A model generated the notes under the pieces. That model saw only the letters and a program-made list of their open reading frames with translations. It made no database searches and had not been told where the DNA came from. A stretch of DNA of 64,000 nucleotides from Streptoalloteichus tenebrarius (GTDB lineage: Bacteria; Actinomycetota; Actinomycetes; Mycobacteriales; Pseudonocardiaceae): positions 1-64,000 of the forward strand of contig NZ_JAMTCP010000021.1 of assembly GCF_024171885.1 (NCBI RefSeq). The letters run 5' to 3'. Below, piece by piece: positions 18,610 to 27,174 of this stretch (its first letter is position 1; every line of letters starts with the position of its first letter). The translations under genes were made by a program, and so were the position numbers.

Positions 18610-21171
18610 GTGAGAGCAGTACGCCGCTTCACCGTGCGCGCCCACCTGCCGGAGCAGTTGTCCGCGCTGGGCACCCTGGCCACCAACCTGCGCTGGACCT
18701 GGCACCCGCCGACGCAGGACCTGTTCGCGGCCGTCGACCCCGAGGTGTGGGAGCGGGTCGGGGGCGACCCCCTCCGGCTGCTCGCCGAGGTGCCCGCCGA
18801 GCGGATGACCGCGCTCGCCGCCGACCCCGACTTCCTGACCAGGACCAGGGCGCTGGCCGACGACCTGCGGCGCTACGTCACCGGCCCCCGCTGGTACCAG
18901 CGCCGCCAGGAGGAGGGCGTCCGGCTGCCGGCCTCGATCGCCTACTTCTCCATGGAGTTCGGGGTCACCGAGGCGCTGCCGAACTACTCGGGCGGCCTCG
19001 GCGTGCTCGCCGGCGACCACCTCAAGGCCGCCTCCGACCTCGGGGTGCCGCTGGTCGGTGTCGGCCTGCTCTACCGCTCCGGCTACTTCCGGCAGTCCCT
19101 GTCGCTGGACGGCTGGCAGGTGGAGCACTACCCGGTGCTCGACCCGCGCGGGTTGCCGCTGGAGCCGCTGGTCGAGCCGTCCGGCACGCCGATCCAGGTG
19201 CACGTCGCCATGCCCGGCGGCCGCGTCCTGCGGGCGCGGGTGTGGAAGGCCCAGGTCGGCAGGGTCCCGTTGCTGCTGCTCGACTCGGACCTGCCGGAGA
19301 ACGACCCCGACCTGCGGGGGGTCACCGACCGGCTCTACGGCGGCGACCAGGACCACCGCATCCGGCAGGAGATCCTGGCCGGGATCGGCGGCGTGCGCGC
19401 CGTGCGCACCTTCTGCGAGCTGGTCGGCCACCCGCAGCCGGAGGTGTTCCACACCAACGAGGGGCACGCGGGTTTCCTCGGCCTGGAGCGCATCCGCGAG
19501 CTGATCACGACCGAGGGGCTGGACTTCGACCAGGCGCAGGTGGCCGTGCGCGCCGGCACGGTGTTCACCACGCACACCCCGGTGCCGGCCGGCATCGACC
19601 GGTTCCCGGTCGACCTGGTGCGGCACTACTTCGGCAACGGCGACGCGGACGGCCTGCTGCCCGGCGTGCCGGCGGACCGGGTGCTCGCGCTGGGCGCCGA
19701 GGACAACCCCGGGGTGTTCAACATGGCGCACATGGGGTTGCGCCTGGCGCAGCGCGCGAACGGGGTGTCCGCCCTGCACGGCAGGGTCAGCCGGGGCATG
19801 TTCCGCAAGTTGTGGCCGGGGTTCGACGTCGACGAGGTGCCGATCGGCTCGGTCACCAACGGCGTGCACGGCCCGACCTGGGCGGCCAGGGAGATCAGCA
19901 AGCTCCTCGGCGAGCCCGAGATGGGCGCGGTGGACAGCGGGATCGGCCTCGCCGGCTTCGAGCCGGTGACCGACTCGCTGCTGTGGGAGCTGCGGTGCGC
20001 CCTGCGGGCGCGGCTGGTGGAGGAGGTCCGGCGGCGGGTCCGCCAGGCGTGGTTGCAGCGCGGCGCCTCCGCGTTGGAGCTGGGGTGGACCGAGTCGGTG
20101 TTCGACCAGGACGTGCTCACCGTCGGGTTCGCCCGGCGGGTGCCCACGTACAAGCGGCTCACGCTGATGCTGCGCGACCACGCCCGGCTGCGGGAGCTGC
20201 TGCTGCACCCCGAGCGCCCGGTCCAGCTCGTGGTGGCCGGCAAGTCACACCCCGCCGACGACGGCGGCAAGGCGTTGATCCAGCAGATCGTGCGCTTCGC
20301 CGACGACCCCTCGGTGCGCCACCGCATCGTCTTCCTGCCCGACTACGACATGCAGCTCGCGCGTTACCTGTACTGGGGCTGCGACATCTGGCTCAACAAC
20401 CCGTTGCGCCCGTTGGAGGCGTGCGGCACGTCCGGCATGAAGGCGGCGCTCAACGGCGGGCTCAACCTGTCCATCAGGGACGGTTGGTGGGACGAGCTGT
20501 ACGACGGCAGCAACGGGTGGGCGATCCCCACGGCCGACGGGGTCACCGACCCGAACCGCCGTGACGACCTTGAGGCTGCGGCGTTGTACGAGCTGCTGGG
20601 GTCGCAGGTCGCGCCGCTGTTCTACGACCGGGGTGAGGACGGCGTGCCGAGCCGCTGGATGGCGATGGTGCGGCACACGTTGGCCTCGCTCGGCCCGAAG
20701 GTGCAGGCCTCGCGCATGGTGCGGGAGTACGTCGAGTCCTACTACCTCCCGGCGGCCGCGTCCGCCGCGGGCGTGCGCGACGACGGGTTCCGGGGAGCCA
20801 AGGAGCTGGCGGAGTACCGCGCGCGGGTGCAGGCGTCGTGGAACCGTGTGCGGGTGGTCGACTGCGACATGTCGGTGAACGGGGCGGCGGCGCCGGTCGT
20901 GGGCGCGCCGGTCACGGTGCGCGCGCGGGTCGAGCTGGCGGGGCTTGCTCCGTCCGAAGTGGACGTGCAGGCGGTGGTGGGCCGGGTCGACGACGCCGAC
21001 GACCTGCGGGACGTGGTGACGGTGTCGATGAACCACACCGGGGGCGGCGAGTACGTGGCGGAGGTGAAGCTGCCGCACACCGGGCCGGCGGGCTTCACCG
21101 TGCGCGTGTTGCCGCAGCACGACCTGCTCGCGACGCCGGCCGAGCTGGGGCGCGTCGTCCTCGCCCGCTGA
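18610..21171 (+). CDS. glgP: Alpha-glucan phosphorylase
   Basis: Releases glucose-1-phosphate from alpha-1,4-glucans (and in the GlgE context can act on glucan made by its neighbours). 853 residues, the size of the actinobacterial GlgP class with the N-terminal DUF3417-type domain (ATNLRWTWHPPTQDLF). Visible motifs: YFSMEFGVTEALPNYSGGLG, VFHTNEGHAG, VFTTHTPVPAG, FARRVPTYKRL and the pyridoxal phosphate site EACGTSGMKAALNG with Lys611. GTG start with TAGGCT (18596-18601) 8 nt upstream suggests a leaderless mRNA. Followed by a strong terminator. Confidence 0.95.
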   Translation: MRAVRRFTVRAHLPEQLSALGTLATNLRWTWHPPTQDLFAAVDPEVWERVGGDPLRLLAEVPAERMTALAADPDFLTRTRALADDLRRYVTGPRWYQRRQEEGVRLPASIAYFSMEFGVTEALPNYSGGLGVLAGDHLKAASDLGVPLVGVGLLYRSGYFRQSLSLDGWQVEHYPVLDPRGLPLEPLVEPSGTPIQVHVAMPGGRVLRARVWKAQVGRVPLLLLDSDLPENDPDLRGVTDRLYGGDQDHRIRQEILAGIGGVRAVRTFCELVGHPQPEVFHTNEGHAGFLGLERIRELITTEGLDFDQAQVAVRAGTVFTTHTPVPAGIDRFPVDLVRHYFGNGDADGLLPGVPADRVLALGAEDNPGVFNMAHMGLRLAQRANGVSALHGRVSRGMFRKLWPGFDVDEVPIGSVTNGVHGPTWAAREISKLLGEPEMGAVDSGIGLAGFEPVTDSLLWELRCALRARLVEEVRRRVRQAWLQRGASALELGWTESVFDQDVLTVGFARRVPTYKRLTLMLRDHARLRELLLHPERPVQLVVAGKSHPADDGGKALIQQIVRFADDPSVRHRIVFLPDYDMQLARYLYWGCDIWLNNPLRPLEACGTSGMKAALNGGLNLSIRDGWWDELYDGSNGWAIPTADGVTDPNRRDDLEAAALYELLGSQVAPLFYDRGEDGVPSRWMAMVRHTLASLGPKVQASRMVREYVESYYLPAAASAAGVRDDGFRGAKELAEYRARVQASWNRVRVVDCDMSVNGAAAPVVGAPVTVRARVELAGLAPSEVDVQAVVGRVDDADDLRDVVTVSMNHTGGGEYVAEVKLPHTGPAGFTVRVLPQHDLLATPAELGRVVLAR

Positions 21172-21298
21172 TCCTCCGTCCAAAGTGGACGTCGTACGGT
21201 CCTGACTGGCCGCGCGGGCGGCCGGAGCGCCCTGGGCCGGCCAGGGCGGCGGACGCCGTCGAACGGCTCACTCGTGCGCGATCGGTGCTGTTCCGGCC

Positions 21299-21334
21299 GG
21301 GTGGGTGACCGTGCTGCGGCACGGTCACCCACCC
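21299..21334. terminator. Terminator between convergent glgP and MFS genes
   Basis: GGGTGGGTGACCGTGC (21299-21314) and its perfect complement (21319-21334) around TGCG; T-rich AGCTTGTTCTT follows on the + strand. Confidence 0.9.
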
Positions 21335-21449
21335 AGCTTGTTCTTCGACCTTCCGCCCGATGCGGTGACCCCGCCGGACGCCTTTCTGTCGGTGCGCCGT
21401 GCGACTGTGGAAGTGGGGGGTCCCCCTACTACAGGCCTGTAGGCGCCGG

Positions 21450-22958
21450 TCAGGCTCGCGTCGCCGCCGCCGGTTCCTCGGCGCGCGAGGACCTGCCACC
21501 GAGCAGCGCCCAGGCGAGGGCCGCGGTGAGCGCCGCCGCCGCGGCGATCAGGCCGAAGCCGAGGGTCATCGCGTGAGTGAAGGCCTCCCTGGCTGTCGCC
21601 GCGAGCGTCTCCCCCTCGGGGCCGGCGGTCCGTGCCACGGACAGCGCCTCGGCGAGGGAGTCCCGCACGGAGGCCGGGGCGTCGGCCGGCAGGGCGGCGG
21701 CGTAGCCGGCCGCGAGCACGGTCCCCAGTCCCGCCACGCCGAAGGACATCCCGACCTCCTGCGCCGCGTCCTGCACCGCCGAGCCGATTCCGGCCTGCTC
21801 GCGGGGCAGCGCGCCGAGCAGAACCTCGTAGACCATCGGCTGGGCGGTGCCCAGCCCGACGCCCAGCGCGGTCAGTGCCGGCAGCAGGGACGCGAAAGAA
21901 CTGTCCACAGTGGACGTCATCAACAGGGCGAGCCCGCCGGCGAGCCCGGCCAAGCCGAGCGCGATGGTGCGGGCGGCCCCGAGCCGGGGCTTGAGCAGGT
22001 TGCCCAGTCCGGCCCCGAGCGCGCCGGCCACCGACAGCGGGATCATCGCGCTGCCCGACTCGATCGCCGAGAAGCCCAGCACGAGCTGGAGGTACTGGGT
22101 GAAGGTGAACATCAGCCCGGCGACGGCCATCTGGCTCAGCGCGATGACGCCGCAGGCGGCGCTGAACCGGCGGTTGCGGAACAGGCGCAGGTCGAGCATG
22201 GGCGACGGGCACCGCCGCTCCCACGCGACGAAGGCGGCCATCGCGAGCACCCCCACCGCGAGCCCGCCGAGGGTCCGGCCGCTGGCCCACCCGTGGGTGT
22301 GCACGGAGATCGCCGCCCAGGCCAGGGCCGCCATGCCGACGGTGGACAGCAGCGCGCCCGCGGGGTCGGGCCGGCCCTGGCTCGGCTCCCGCGACTCGGG
22401 GATCAGGACGAGCGTGCCGACCAGGCCGAGCACGGCCACCGGCACGTTGATCAGGAACACCGCGCTCCACCCGAGGCGCTCGACCAGCAGCCCGCCGAGC
22501 ACCGGCGCGCCGGCCACCGCGAGCATGTTGGCCGCGCCCCAGACGGCGATCGCCCTGCTCCGCTCCCGCCCGTCGAACAGGACCGTCAGCAGCGACAGCG
22601 TCGAGGGCATGATCAGCGCTCCTCCGACGCCCATCACGCCCCGCAGCACCACGAGCGCGAGCACGGAGTCCGCGTGCGCCGCGCCGAACGACGCGAGGCC
22701 GAAGACGACGAACCCGACCACCAGGGCGAGGCGCCGCCCGTAGCGGTCGGCCAGGCTGCCGGTGGTCAGCAGCAGGCCGGCGAACACCAGCGAGTAGCTC
22801 GCGGTGATCCACTGCACGTCGGCGGTGGTGGCCCCGAGGTCCGACATCAGGGTCGGCAGGGCGACGTTGAGCACGGTGTTGTCGATGACGACCACGAACA
22901 TGCTCACGCAGAGCACGGCCAGCGCCGACCAGCGGCGCGGGTGTGGAGCGGTGGTCAC
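21450..22958 (-). CDS. MFS drug efflux transporter, DHA2 (EmrB/QacA) family
   Basis: Proton-driven exporter of 502 residues with about 14 membrane helices. Motifs: VVVIDNTVLNVALPTLMSDL at the N-terminus (DHA2 motif D1), GSLADRYGRRLALV (motif A), LRGVMGVGGALIMP (motif B) and an ASPxLGG-like AGAPVLGGLLVERLGW (motif C). GTG at 22958 chosen because the transmembrane start follows at once and GGGGGA is just upstream; the longer reading frame runs into the tandem repeat. Divergent from a TetR gene, the classical repressor/efflux pair. Substrate unknown. Confidence 0.9.
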   Translation of the reverse strand: MTTAPHPRRWSALAVLCVSMFVVVIDNTVLNVALPTLMSDLGATTADVQWITASYSLVFAGLLLTTGSLADRYGRRLALVVGFVVFGLASFGAAHADSVLALVVLRGVMGVGGALIMPSTLSLLTVLFDGRERSRAIAVWGAANMLAVAGAPVLGGLLVERLGWSAVFLINVPVAVLGLVGTLVLIPESREPSQGRPDPAGALLSTVGMAALAWAAISVHTHGWASGRTLGGLAVGVLAMAAFVAWERRCPSPMLDLRLFRNRRFSAACGVIALSQMAVAGLMFTFTQYLQLVLGFSAIESGSAMIPLSVAGALGAGLGNLLKPRLGAARTIALGLAGLAGGLALLMTSTVDSSFASLLPALTALGVGLGTAQPMVYEVLLGALPREQAGIGSAVQDAAQEVGMSFGVAGLGTVLAAGYAAALPADAPASVRDSLAEALSVARTAGPEGETLAATAREAFTHAMTLGFGLIAAAAALTAALAWALLGGRSSRAEEPAAATRA

Positions 22959-23060
22959 GAGATCCCCCAGGAACAGCGACGAACGGCCACGAACACGCGC
23001 GAGACGCCGACGGGCGACCGGCGCCGCCGACAGACGCCGCCGAACAGGGACAACCCCCGA

Positions 23061-23157
23061 CGAGCACCAACAAGCACCGACGAGCACCGACGAACGCCGA
23101 CGAGCACCGACGAACGCCGACGAGCACCGACGAACGCCGACGAGCACCGACGAACAC
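23061..23157. repeat. 20-bp tandem repeat in the efflux/TetR control region
   Basis: The unit CGAGCACCGACGAACGCCGA is repeated exactly at 23081-23100, 23101-23120 and 23121-23140 with a partial copy to 23157, and a degenerate copy at 23061-23080. It lies between the MFS start and the probable tetR promoter. Confidence 0.93.
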
Positions 23158-23187
23158 GGTCGCGTCGCGCGCCTCGAACGCTGTGCG

Positions 23188-23204
23188 AGACTGTAGAACA
23201 GTGT
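23188..23204. promoter_or_regulatory. Candidate TetR operator
   Basis: AGACTGT-aga-ACAGTGT, arms of seven with one mismatch, 52 bp upstream of the tetR -10 (TAGGGT, 23256-23261). A second partly similar stretch (GGAACACCGTGC) follows at 23215. Position between the divergent genes fits autoregulation plus control of the MFS gene. Confidence 0.5.
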
Positions 23205-23307
23205 GCGATGAAATGGAACACCGTGCTGGCGAATCGCACGCTGTACCAGCGACGGTAGGGTGAGACCCCGGAACGGGGGACTGGGGCGACGGCGACAGGG
23301 AGGCGGC

Positions 23308-24060
23308 GTGCCGGAGCGCGCCCGCGGCAACGTCCGCGGTGACGAGGTGCCCACCGTCTGGGCGAGGGGACGTGCCCGCAGGGGCCAGGGCCCCACGCTC
23401 AGCCGGGAGCAGATCGTGCGGGCCGCCGTCGAACTGCTCGACGCCGAGGGGGCCGACGGGCTGAGCATGCGGCGGCTCGGCGCGAAGCTCGGCGCCGGCG
23501 CGACCTCGCTCTACTGGCACGTGGCGAACAAGGACGAGCTGTTGGAGCTGGCCTTCGACGAGGTGATGGGCGAGGTCCCACTCGTCGAGCCGTCAGGGGA
23601 CTGGCGGGCCGACCTCCTCGGGTTCGCCGACGGGATGCGGGCGATGATGTTCCGCCACCCGTGGGTGGTGGCGTTGTTCGGCACCTCGCCGAACGTGGGG
23701 CCGCACGGCCTGCGCCAGTCCGACGCGGCCGCGAGAATCCTGGTGGCCGGCGGGTTCGCCGTCGAGGACGTGGACAACGCGATCTCGGTGGTCATGGACT
23801 ACGTGATCGGGTCCGCCGCCACGGAGCTGGCCTGGATCCTGCGGGTGCGCCGGGAGGGCGTGGACGTCGAGCGGTGGACGGCCGCGCTCCAGGACTATCT
23901 GCGCGAGGCGCTCAAGCCCTACCCGACGCTGTGGACGTTCTGGTCGCACGGGCTGGCCATGGAGGACGAGGAGCGCCGCGACCAGCGGTACGTCTTCGGT
24001 GTCAACCGGGTGTTGGACGGGCTCGAAACCTACGTGGCCCGGCGCGCCGAGCGCGAGTAG
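23308..24060 (+). CDS. TetR/AcrR family transcriptional regulator
   Basis: Repressor-type regulator of 250 residues. Helix-turn-helix region: LSREQIVRAAVELLDAEG, LSMRRLGAKLGAGATSLYWH, then a TetR_C-type ligand-binding half of helices. GTG at 23308 is set by AGGGAGG about 5 nt upstream; a frame upstream to 23260 exists but has no ribosome site. Divergent from the MFS exporter, which it very probably controls. The ligand is likely an exported drug-like compound (inference). Confidence 0.9.
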   Translation: MPERARGNVRGDEVPTVWARGRARRGQGPTLSREQIVRAAVELLDAEGADGLSMRRLGAKLGAGATSLYWHVANKDELLELAFDEVMGEVPLVEPSGDWRADLLGFADGMRAMMFRHPWVVALFGTSPNVGPHGLRQSDAAARILVAGGFAVEDVDNAISVVMDYVIGSAATELAWILRVRREGVDVERWTAALQDYLREALKPYPTLWTFWSHGLAMEDEERRDQRYVFGVNRVLDGLETYVARRAERE

Positions 24061-24062
24061 CC

Positions 24063-24566
24063 CGTGTTTCGGATGTGGCGTAGCCAGATGTTGATGCCGC
24101 ACTCGACCGCGTGGCTCTGCTCGGAGACCTGCCCGTCGATCACGGCTGGCCACCTGCCGCGGGAGCCTTGAGCCGTGCGGTGGCCGGCCTGGTCACGGGG
24201 CTGGTCGTTGGTCACCTTGATCTTCCGCCGACGCCGGGAGGCCCGGTTGGCTCGGCAGATGTTGGCCTCGTCGGCCAGAACTCGGTCCGGCTGGGCGCGT
24301 GGACGGCCACCGCCGTTGTTCGCAGGCCAGGTGCGGCGTGCTGGTCCACCCACCCCGAGACCACCCCACCCCGAGATCCTTCGACGCACCACCCGCGTCG
24401 ATATCGGGCGGCTCGACCTGAAGATCCCCGTTCCGCGCACCGGCGGCGTGCTGGTGCGAGCGTGATCGTGGAATCCACGCTGACGTCCCACACGACCAGC
24501 CCGTCGGCGGCCGCGACAGCGTTCCGGCCACCTCCCCGCCGCCGGTCACCTCACTTCTGGAACACG
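24063..24566 (-). pseudogene. IS5-type transposase remnant
   Basis: On the minus strand, pieces of a DDE transposase appear in different frames. The N-proximal piece (about 24555-24330) reads WDVSVDSTI and HQHAAGARNGDLQ, then SRGGWTSTPHLACEQ; after a deletion the C-proximal piece (about 24310-24070) reads GRPRAQPDRVLADEAN, then RRRKIKVT and SEQSHAVECGINIWLRH. The order DSTI-HQHAAGA-SRGG-HLAC...GRPRT-P-RVLADKAY...VERCIN is the IS5-group pattern. CGTGTT at 24063 and its complement at 24561-24566 mark imperfect terminal repeats. The remnant lies exactly between the stop codons of the flanking genes; it is not functional. Confidence 0.78.
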
Positions 24567-24568
24567 AC

Positions 24569-25714
24569 CTAACCGACCTCCAGCCGGGCCTTCGTGGCCA
24601 CGACCCGGGGCCACCACGCGGCCATCCGCTCGGCCTCGGCCAGCGCCTCGCGCGCGGCCCGGTTGTCCCTGGCGGCCATGTGGGCCCTGGCCAGGGTGGC
24701 GAGGTGGTCGACGCGGCTGAGCAGGTGGTCGCAGGTCTGGGCCCCGGCCCGCGCCAGGCGCACGGCGGTCGCCGCGTCCCCATCGAGCAGGGCCAACAAC
24801 GCCTGCGTGCCCTGGGCCTGGTGCGCGGGGTAGCCGAGCTGGAGCGCGTCGTCGAGCGCCTGGCGCGCGGTGGGCACGCCGAGCGCCGCGTCGAGCTGCC
24901 CCGCCTCGACGGCGCACGCCGCCAGCCCGGCCACGCCGGCCAGGGTGAGCCCGGCCTCCTTCTGGCCGATGTCGGGCGCGCGCATCAGGCCGAGCGCCAG
25001 GCCCAGCGCCTCGCCGTACCGGCCCCTGGCCTCCAGCACGCTGATGCGGGCGTAGGTCCCCGAGCGCACCTCCGGGTGCTCCTGGGCGATCCGGGCGGCC
25101 ATCCGTTCGGCCGTCTCCAGGTCGCCGGTGCTGAGGGCGTCCAACGCCTCGTCCACCATCGGCGCGACGTCCATCCTCGCCGCCCGCTCCGGCGGCAGCC
25201 GGAACAGGTGGAACAACGCCCACCCGGTCGACGAGGACCCGGCGCTCTCCGAGGGGAGCATCGCGTGCGCCAGCGTGGCGACCGCGCCCACGGCGAGCCC
25301 GTGCCCGAAGGGCCCGGTGGACAGGACCGAGGCCAGGACGGCGAGGGTGAGACCGGACACGGCCGAGAGCAGCGCCGCCGCCCACATCCTCGGCCGGACC
25401 GGGGCGCGCCCGGGTCCGACCGACACGGACACCAGGATCGGCACGGCGCGCAGCACCACCGCCCGCTTGGCGGTGGTGCGTTCCCACAGCCGCGCGCCGA
25501 TCCCGATCACGAATCTGTGGATCCGCGCGCCGAACACCACCGCGCCCAACGCCATCCCGAGCTGCAACGCGGCCAGCTCCGCGAACAGGCCGACGACCGC
25601 TCCGCCGAGTCCCGTCGCGACGCCGAGGGGCGAGCGTTCCAGGATGACCACGGCGACGACCGCGAGCGCCGCGGCGATCGGTCCGGGGCTGGCGAACGGC
25701 TTGAGGATGCGCAC
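24569..25714 (-). CDS. Membrane protein with TPR-like C-terminal half; degenerate site-2-protease-like N-terminus
   Basis: 381 residues. N-terminal half has about four to five hydrophobic segments. The stretch LAALQLGMALGAVVFG followed by RIHRFVIGIGARLW resembles the HExGH...G.R...FSIGFGP.LW region of M50 site-2 proteases in which HELGH has become LQLGM, so proteolysis would be lost. The C-terminal half (about 180-381) is an Ala/Leu-rich helical repeat region (DALSTGDLETAERMAARIAQ, LEARGRYGEALGLALGL) like tetratricopeptide repeats. GTG at 25714, with TAGCGT 9 nt upstream. The protease relationship is tentative; function is unknown. Confidence 0.65.
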   Translation of the reverse strand: MRILKPFASPGPIAAALAVVAVVILERSPLGVATGLGGAVVGLFAELAALQLGMALGAVVFGARIHRFVIGIGARLWERTTAKRAVVLRAVPILVSVSVGPGRAPVRPRMWAAALLSAVSGLTLAVLASVLSTGPFGHGLAVGAVATLAHAMLPSESAGSSSTGWALFHLFRLPPERAARMDVAPMVDEALDALSTGDLETAERMAARIAQEHPEVRSGTYARISVLEARGRYGEALGLALGLMRAPDIGQKEAGLTLAGVAGLAACAVEAGQLDAALGVPTARQALDDALQLGYPAHQAQGTQALLALLDGDAATAVRLARAGAQTCDHLLSRVDHLATLARAHMAARDNRAAREALAEAERMAAWWPRVVATKARLEVG

Positions 25715-25762
25715 GGAACCGAGACGCTACGCGTTCGGGTGAGGTTCCCGGCCTCGAACGGG

Positions 25763-25881
25763 GGGACCGACCGGACGGGACCGACCGGACGGGACCGATC
25801 CGGCGGGGCCGATCCGGCGGGGCCGATCGAACGGATCGACCGGACGGGGCATCGATCGAACGGGGACGAACGGACGGGGAC
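25763..25881. repeat. Degenerate 14-bp tandem repeat
   Basis: About eight copies of a unit close to GGGACCGACCGGAC: two exact copies (25763-25776, 25777-25790), then variants with GATCCGGC and GATCGAAC to 25881. It lies in the intergenic space between the membrane/TPR gene start and the rhodanese terminator. Confidence 0.9.
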
Positions 25882-25890
25882 GGCGGAGAC

Positions 25891-25926
25891 GGGTCGGGGG
25901 CGCCGGAGATCCGGCGCCCCCGACCC
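25891..25926 (-). terminator. Terminator of the cysteine dioxygenase-rhodanese operon
   Basis: GGGTCGGGGGCGCCGGA (25891-25907) pairs with 25910-25926 over 17 bp around a 2-nt loop, 13 bp past the rhodanese stop on the minus strand. Confidence 0.88.
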
Positions 25927-25938
25927 CGGCGGCGGACC

Positions 25939-26334
25939 TCAGGGCACGGGCGGGCCGCCCCCGGGGACGACCGGCAGGCCGGCCGCCTTCCACGCGCGGA
26001 AGCCGCCCACGAGGTCCGTGGCCAGCGGCAGGCCGAGTCTCCGCAGGTCACGAGCTGCCAGGCTCGACGCGTAGCCCTCGTCGCAGAGCACGACGACCCG
26101 GCTGTCGGCGGTCACGCCGGGCAGTCGGTGCTCGCCAGTTGGGTCCAGCCGCCACTCCAGGACGTTGCGCTCCACGGGCACCGCCCCCGGCAGCTCGCCC
26201 TCCGCCGCCCTGGTGTCGCGGGGGCGGATGTCGACGACCAGGACCGAACCCCGCCCGCGCAGCGCGGCGAGCTGGTGCGGGGTGAGGCGGTCCAGGTCCG
26301 CCCGCGCCTCGCGCAGCAGGTCCTCGGCGGTCAC
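25939..26334 (-). CDS. Rhodanese-like domain protein
   Basis: Single rhodanese domain of 131 residues: VLVVDIRPRDTRAAEGELPGA at the start, VVVLCDEGYASSLAA with the catalytic Cys in a six-residue active loop, and DLVGGFRAWKAAGLPV at the end. Such proteins transfer sulfane sulfur, for example to cyanide or thiols. The GTG overlaps the stop of the cysteine dioxygenase gene (GTGA), so the two are co-translated and probably act together in cysteine sulfur catabolism. Confidence 0.9.
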   Translation of the reverse strand: MTAEDLLREARADLDRLTPHQLAALRGRGSVLVVDIRPRDTRAAEGELPGAVPVERNVLEWRLDPTGEHRLPGVTADSRVVVLCDEGYASSLAARDLRRLGLPLATDLVGGFRAWKAAGLPVVPGGGPPVP

Positions 26335-26948
26335 CCCGCGACCTCCTCGCGGTGCGCCCACCGCGCGCCCGGGCGGCGGTCGGGCGCGGAGTGGGTCAGG
26401 GGCTGGCCGAGGACGTCCTCGGCGGCGGGCCGGGGCACGGGCACGTCGGGGACGTCGAGCAGGCTCGGGTACTCCCGCACGGGCAGCAGCGGCGGCGAGT
26501 AGGCGTGCACGCTCGCGGCGTTGACGCGCCCGGTGTTGCGGACCTGGTGGGCGCGGTTGGGACCGAAGCCGATGGCCGCGCCGACCTGGTGGCGTCCGCT
26601 GCGGATCGGCCCGCCGGGGTAGCGGTAGTCCTCCCCGAGCGCGCCGAGCAGGACGCTGAACGAGCCCGAGGCCCCGCCGTGGTCGTGCGGCTCGGTGCCC
26701 TGCCCCGGCGTCCAGGACAGCAACCACAGCTCCACGCCCCTGGTGAGCGCGAGCCGCGCCCACCACCGTTGCTCGGGGTGGAACTCGACGACGGACAACA
26801 GCTCGGTGGTGAGTTCGGCGGCGACGGTCCTGGTCAGGTCGCGCAGCTCCCGAGGCGTCCACAATGGACGGTCGGGGTGGATCAGGTCGCGGAGCAGCGG
26901 GACGTCGAGGGCGGGGTGGACGTCGAGCCGGGCGGTGCGGGTGCTCAT
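26331..26948 (-). CDS. Cysteine dioxygenase family protein
   Basis: Cupin-fold iron enzyme of 205 residues predicted to oxidise cysteine to cysteine sulfinate. Metal-binding motif TEPHDHGGASGSFSVL (two His) with a third His in NRAHQVRNTG, in the spacing of bacterial CDO. ATG at 26948 preceded by AGGAGG (7 nt). A thiol dioxygenase for another small thiol such as 3-mercaptopropionate is possible. It is the first structural gene of a two-gene operon behind a cysteine-rich leader peptide (27085-27174), which supports a cysteine-linked role. Confidence 0.87.
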   Translation of the reverse strand: MSTRTARLDVHPALDVPLLRDLIHPDRPLWTPRELRDLTRTVAAELTTELLSVVEFHPEQRWWARLALTRGVELWLLSWTPGQGTEPHDHGGASGSFSVLLGALGEDYRYPGGPIRSGRHQVGAAIGFGPNRAHQVRNTGRVNAASVHAYSPPLLPVREYPSLLDVPDVPVPRPAAEDVLGQPLTHSAPDRRPGARWAHREEVAG

Positions 26949-27084
26949 GGGAGGACCTCCTGACGCGGGGGAGACGAGGGCGCGGCAGGACGCGACGCGG
27001 CTGTCCGCCTGACGGGACGAGCGCCCGCGACGGCGGAGGGAGAAGAGAGGTGATCCGGCCGGGAGCCAGGACGAGGAGGACGGA

Positions 27085-27174
27085 TCAGCAGCCGCGCCGC
27101 GTCCGGGTACACGCGCAGGTCACGACCCTCAGCAGGTCGACCGGCCGGTCCCGGTGCAGCAGCGGGCAGATCAC
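27085..27174 (-). CDS. Cysteine-rich leader peptide (29 aa) upstream of cysteine dioxygenase
   Basis: Small frame reading V-I-C-P-LLHRDRPVDLLRVVTCACTRTRRGC then stop, with four Cys including Cys-Ala-Cys and a terminal Cys. The VDLLRV core is typical of actinobacterial putative leader peptides found before sulfur-metabolism genes. CACGAT lies exactly 6 nt before the GTG, so the peptide would be read from the very 5' end of the mRNA. Right after its stop the mRNA has CCUCCU (minus strand of 27074-27079), complementary to the AGGAGG in front of the dioxygenase 118 nt further on. Translation of the Cys codons could therefore control access to that ribosome site, as shown for cysteine-responsive uORFs in mycobacteria. 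Confidence 0.78.
   Translation of the reverse strand: MICPLLHRDRPVDLLRVVTCACTRTRRGC

Noticed and set aside
23061-23157. CRISPR-like array
   Set aside because: The 20-bp units are contiguous without unique spacers, so this is a simple tandem repeat.
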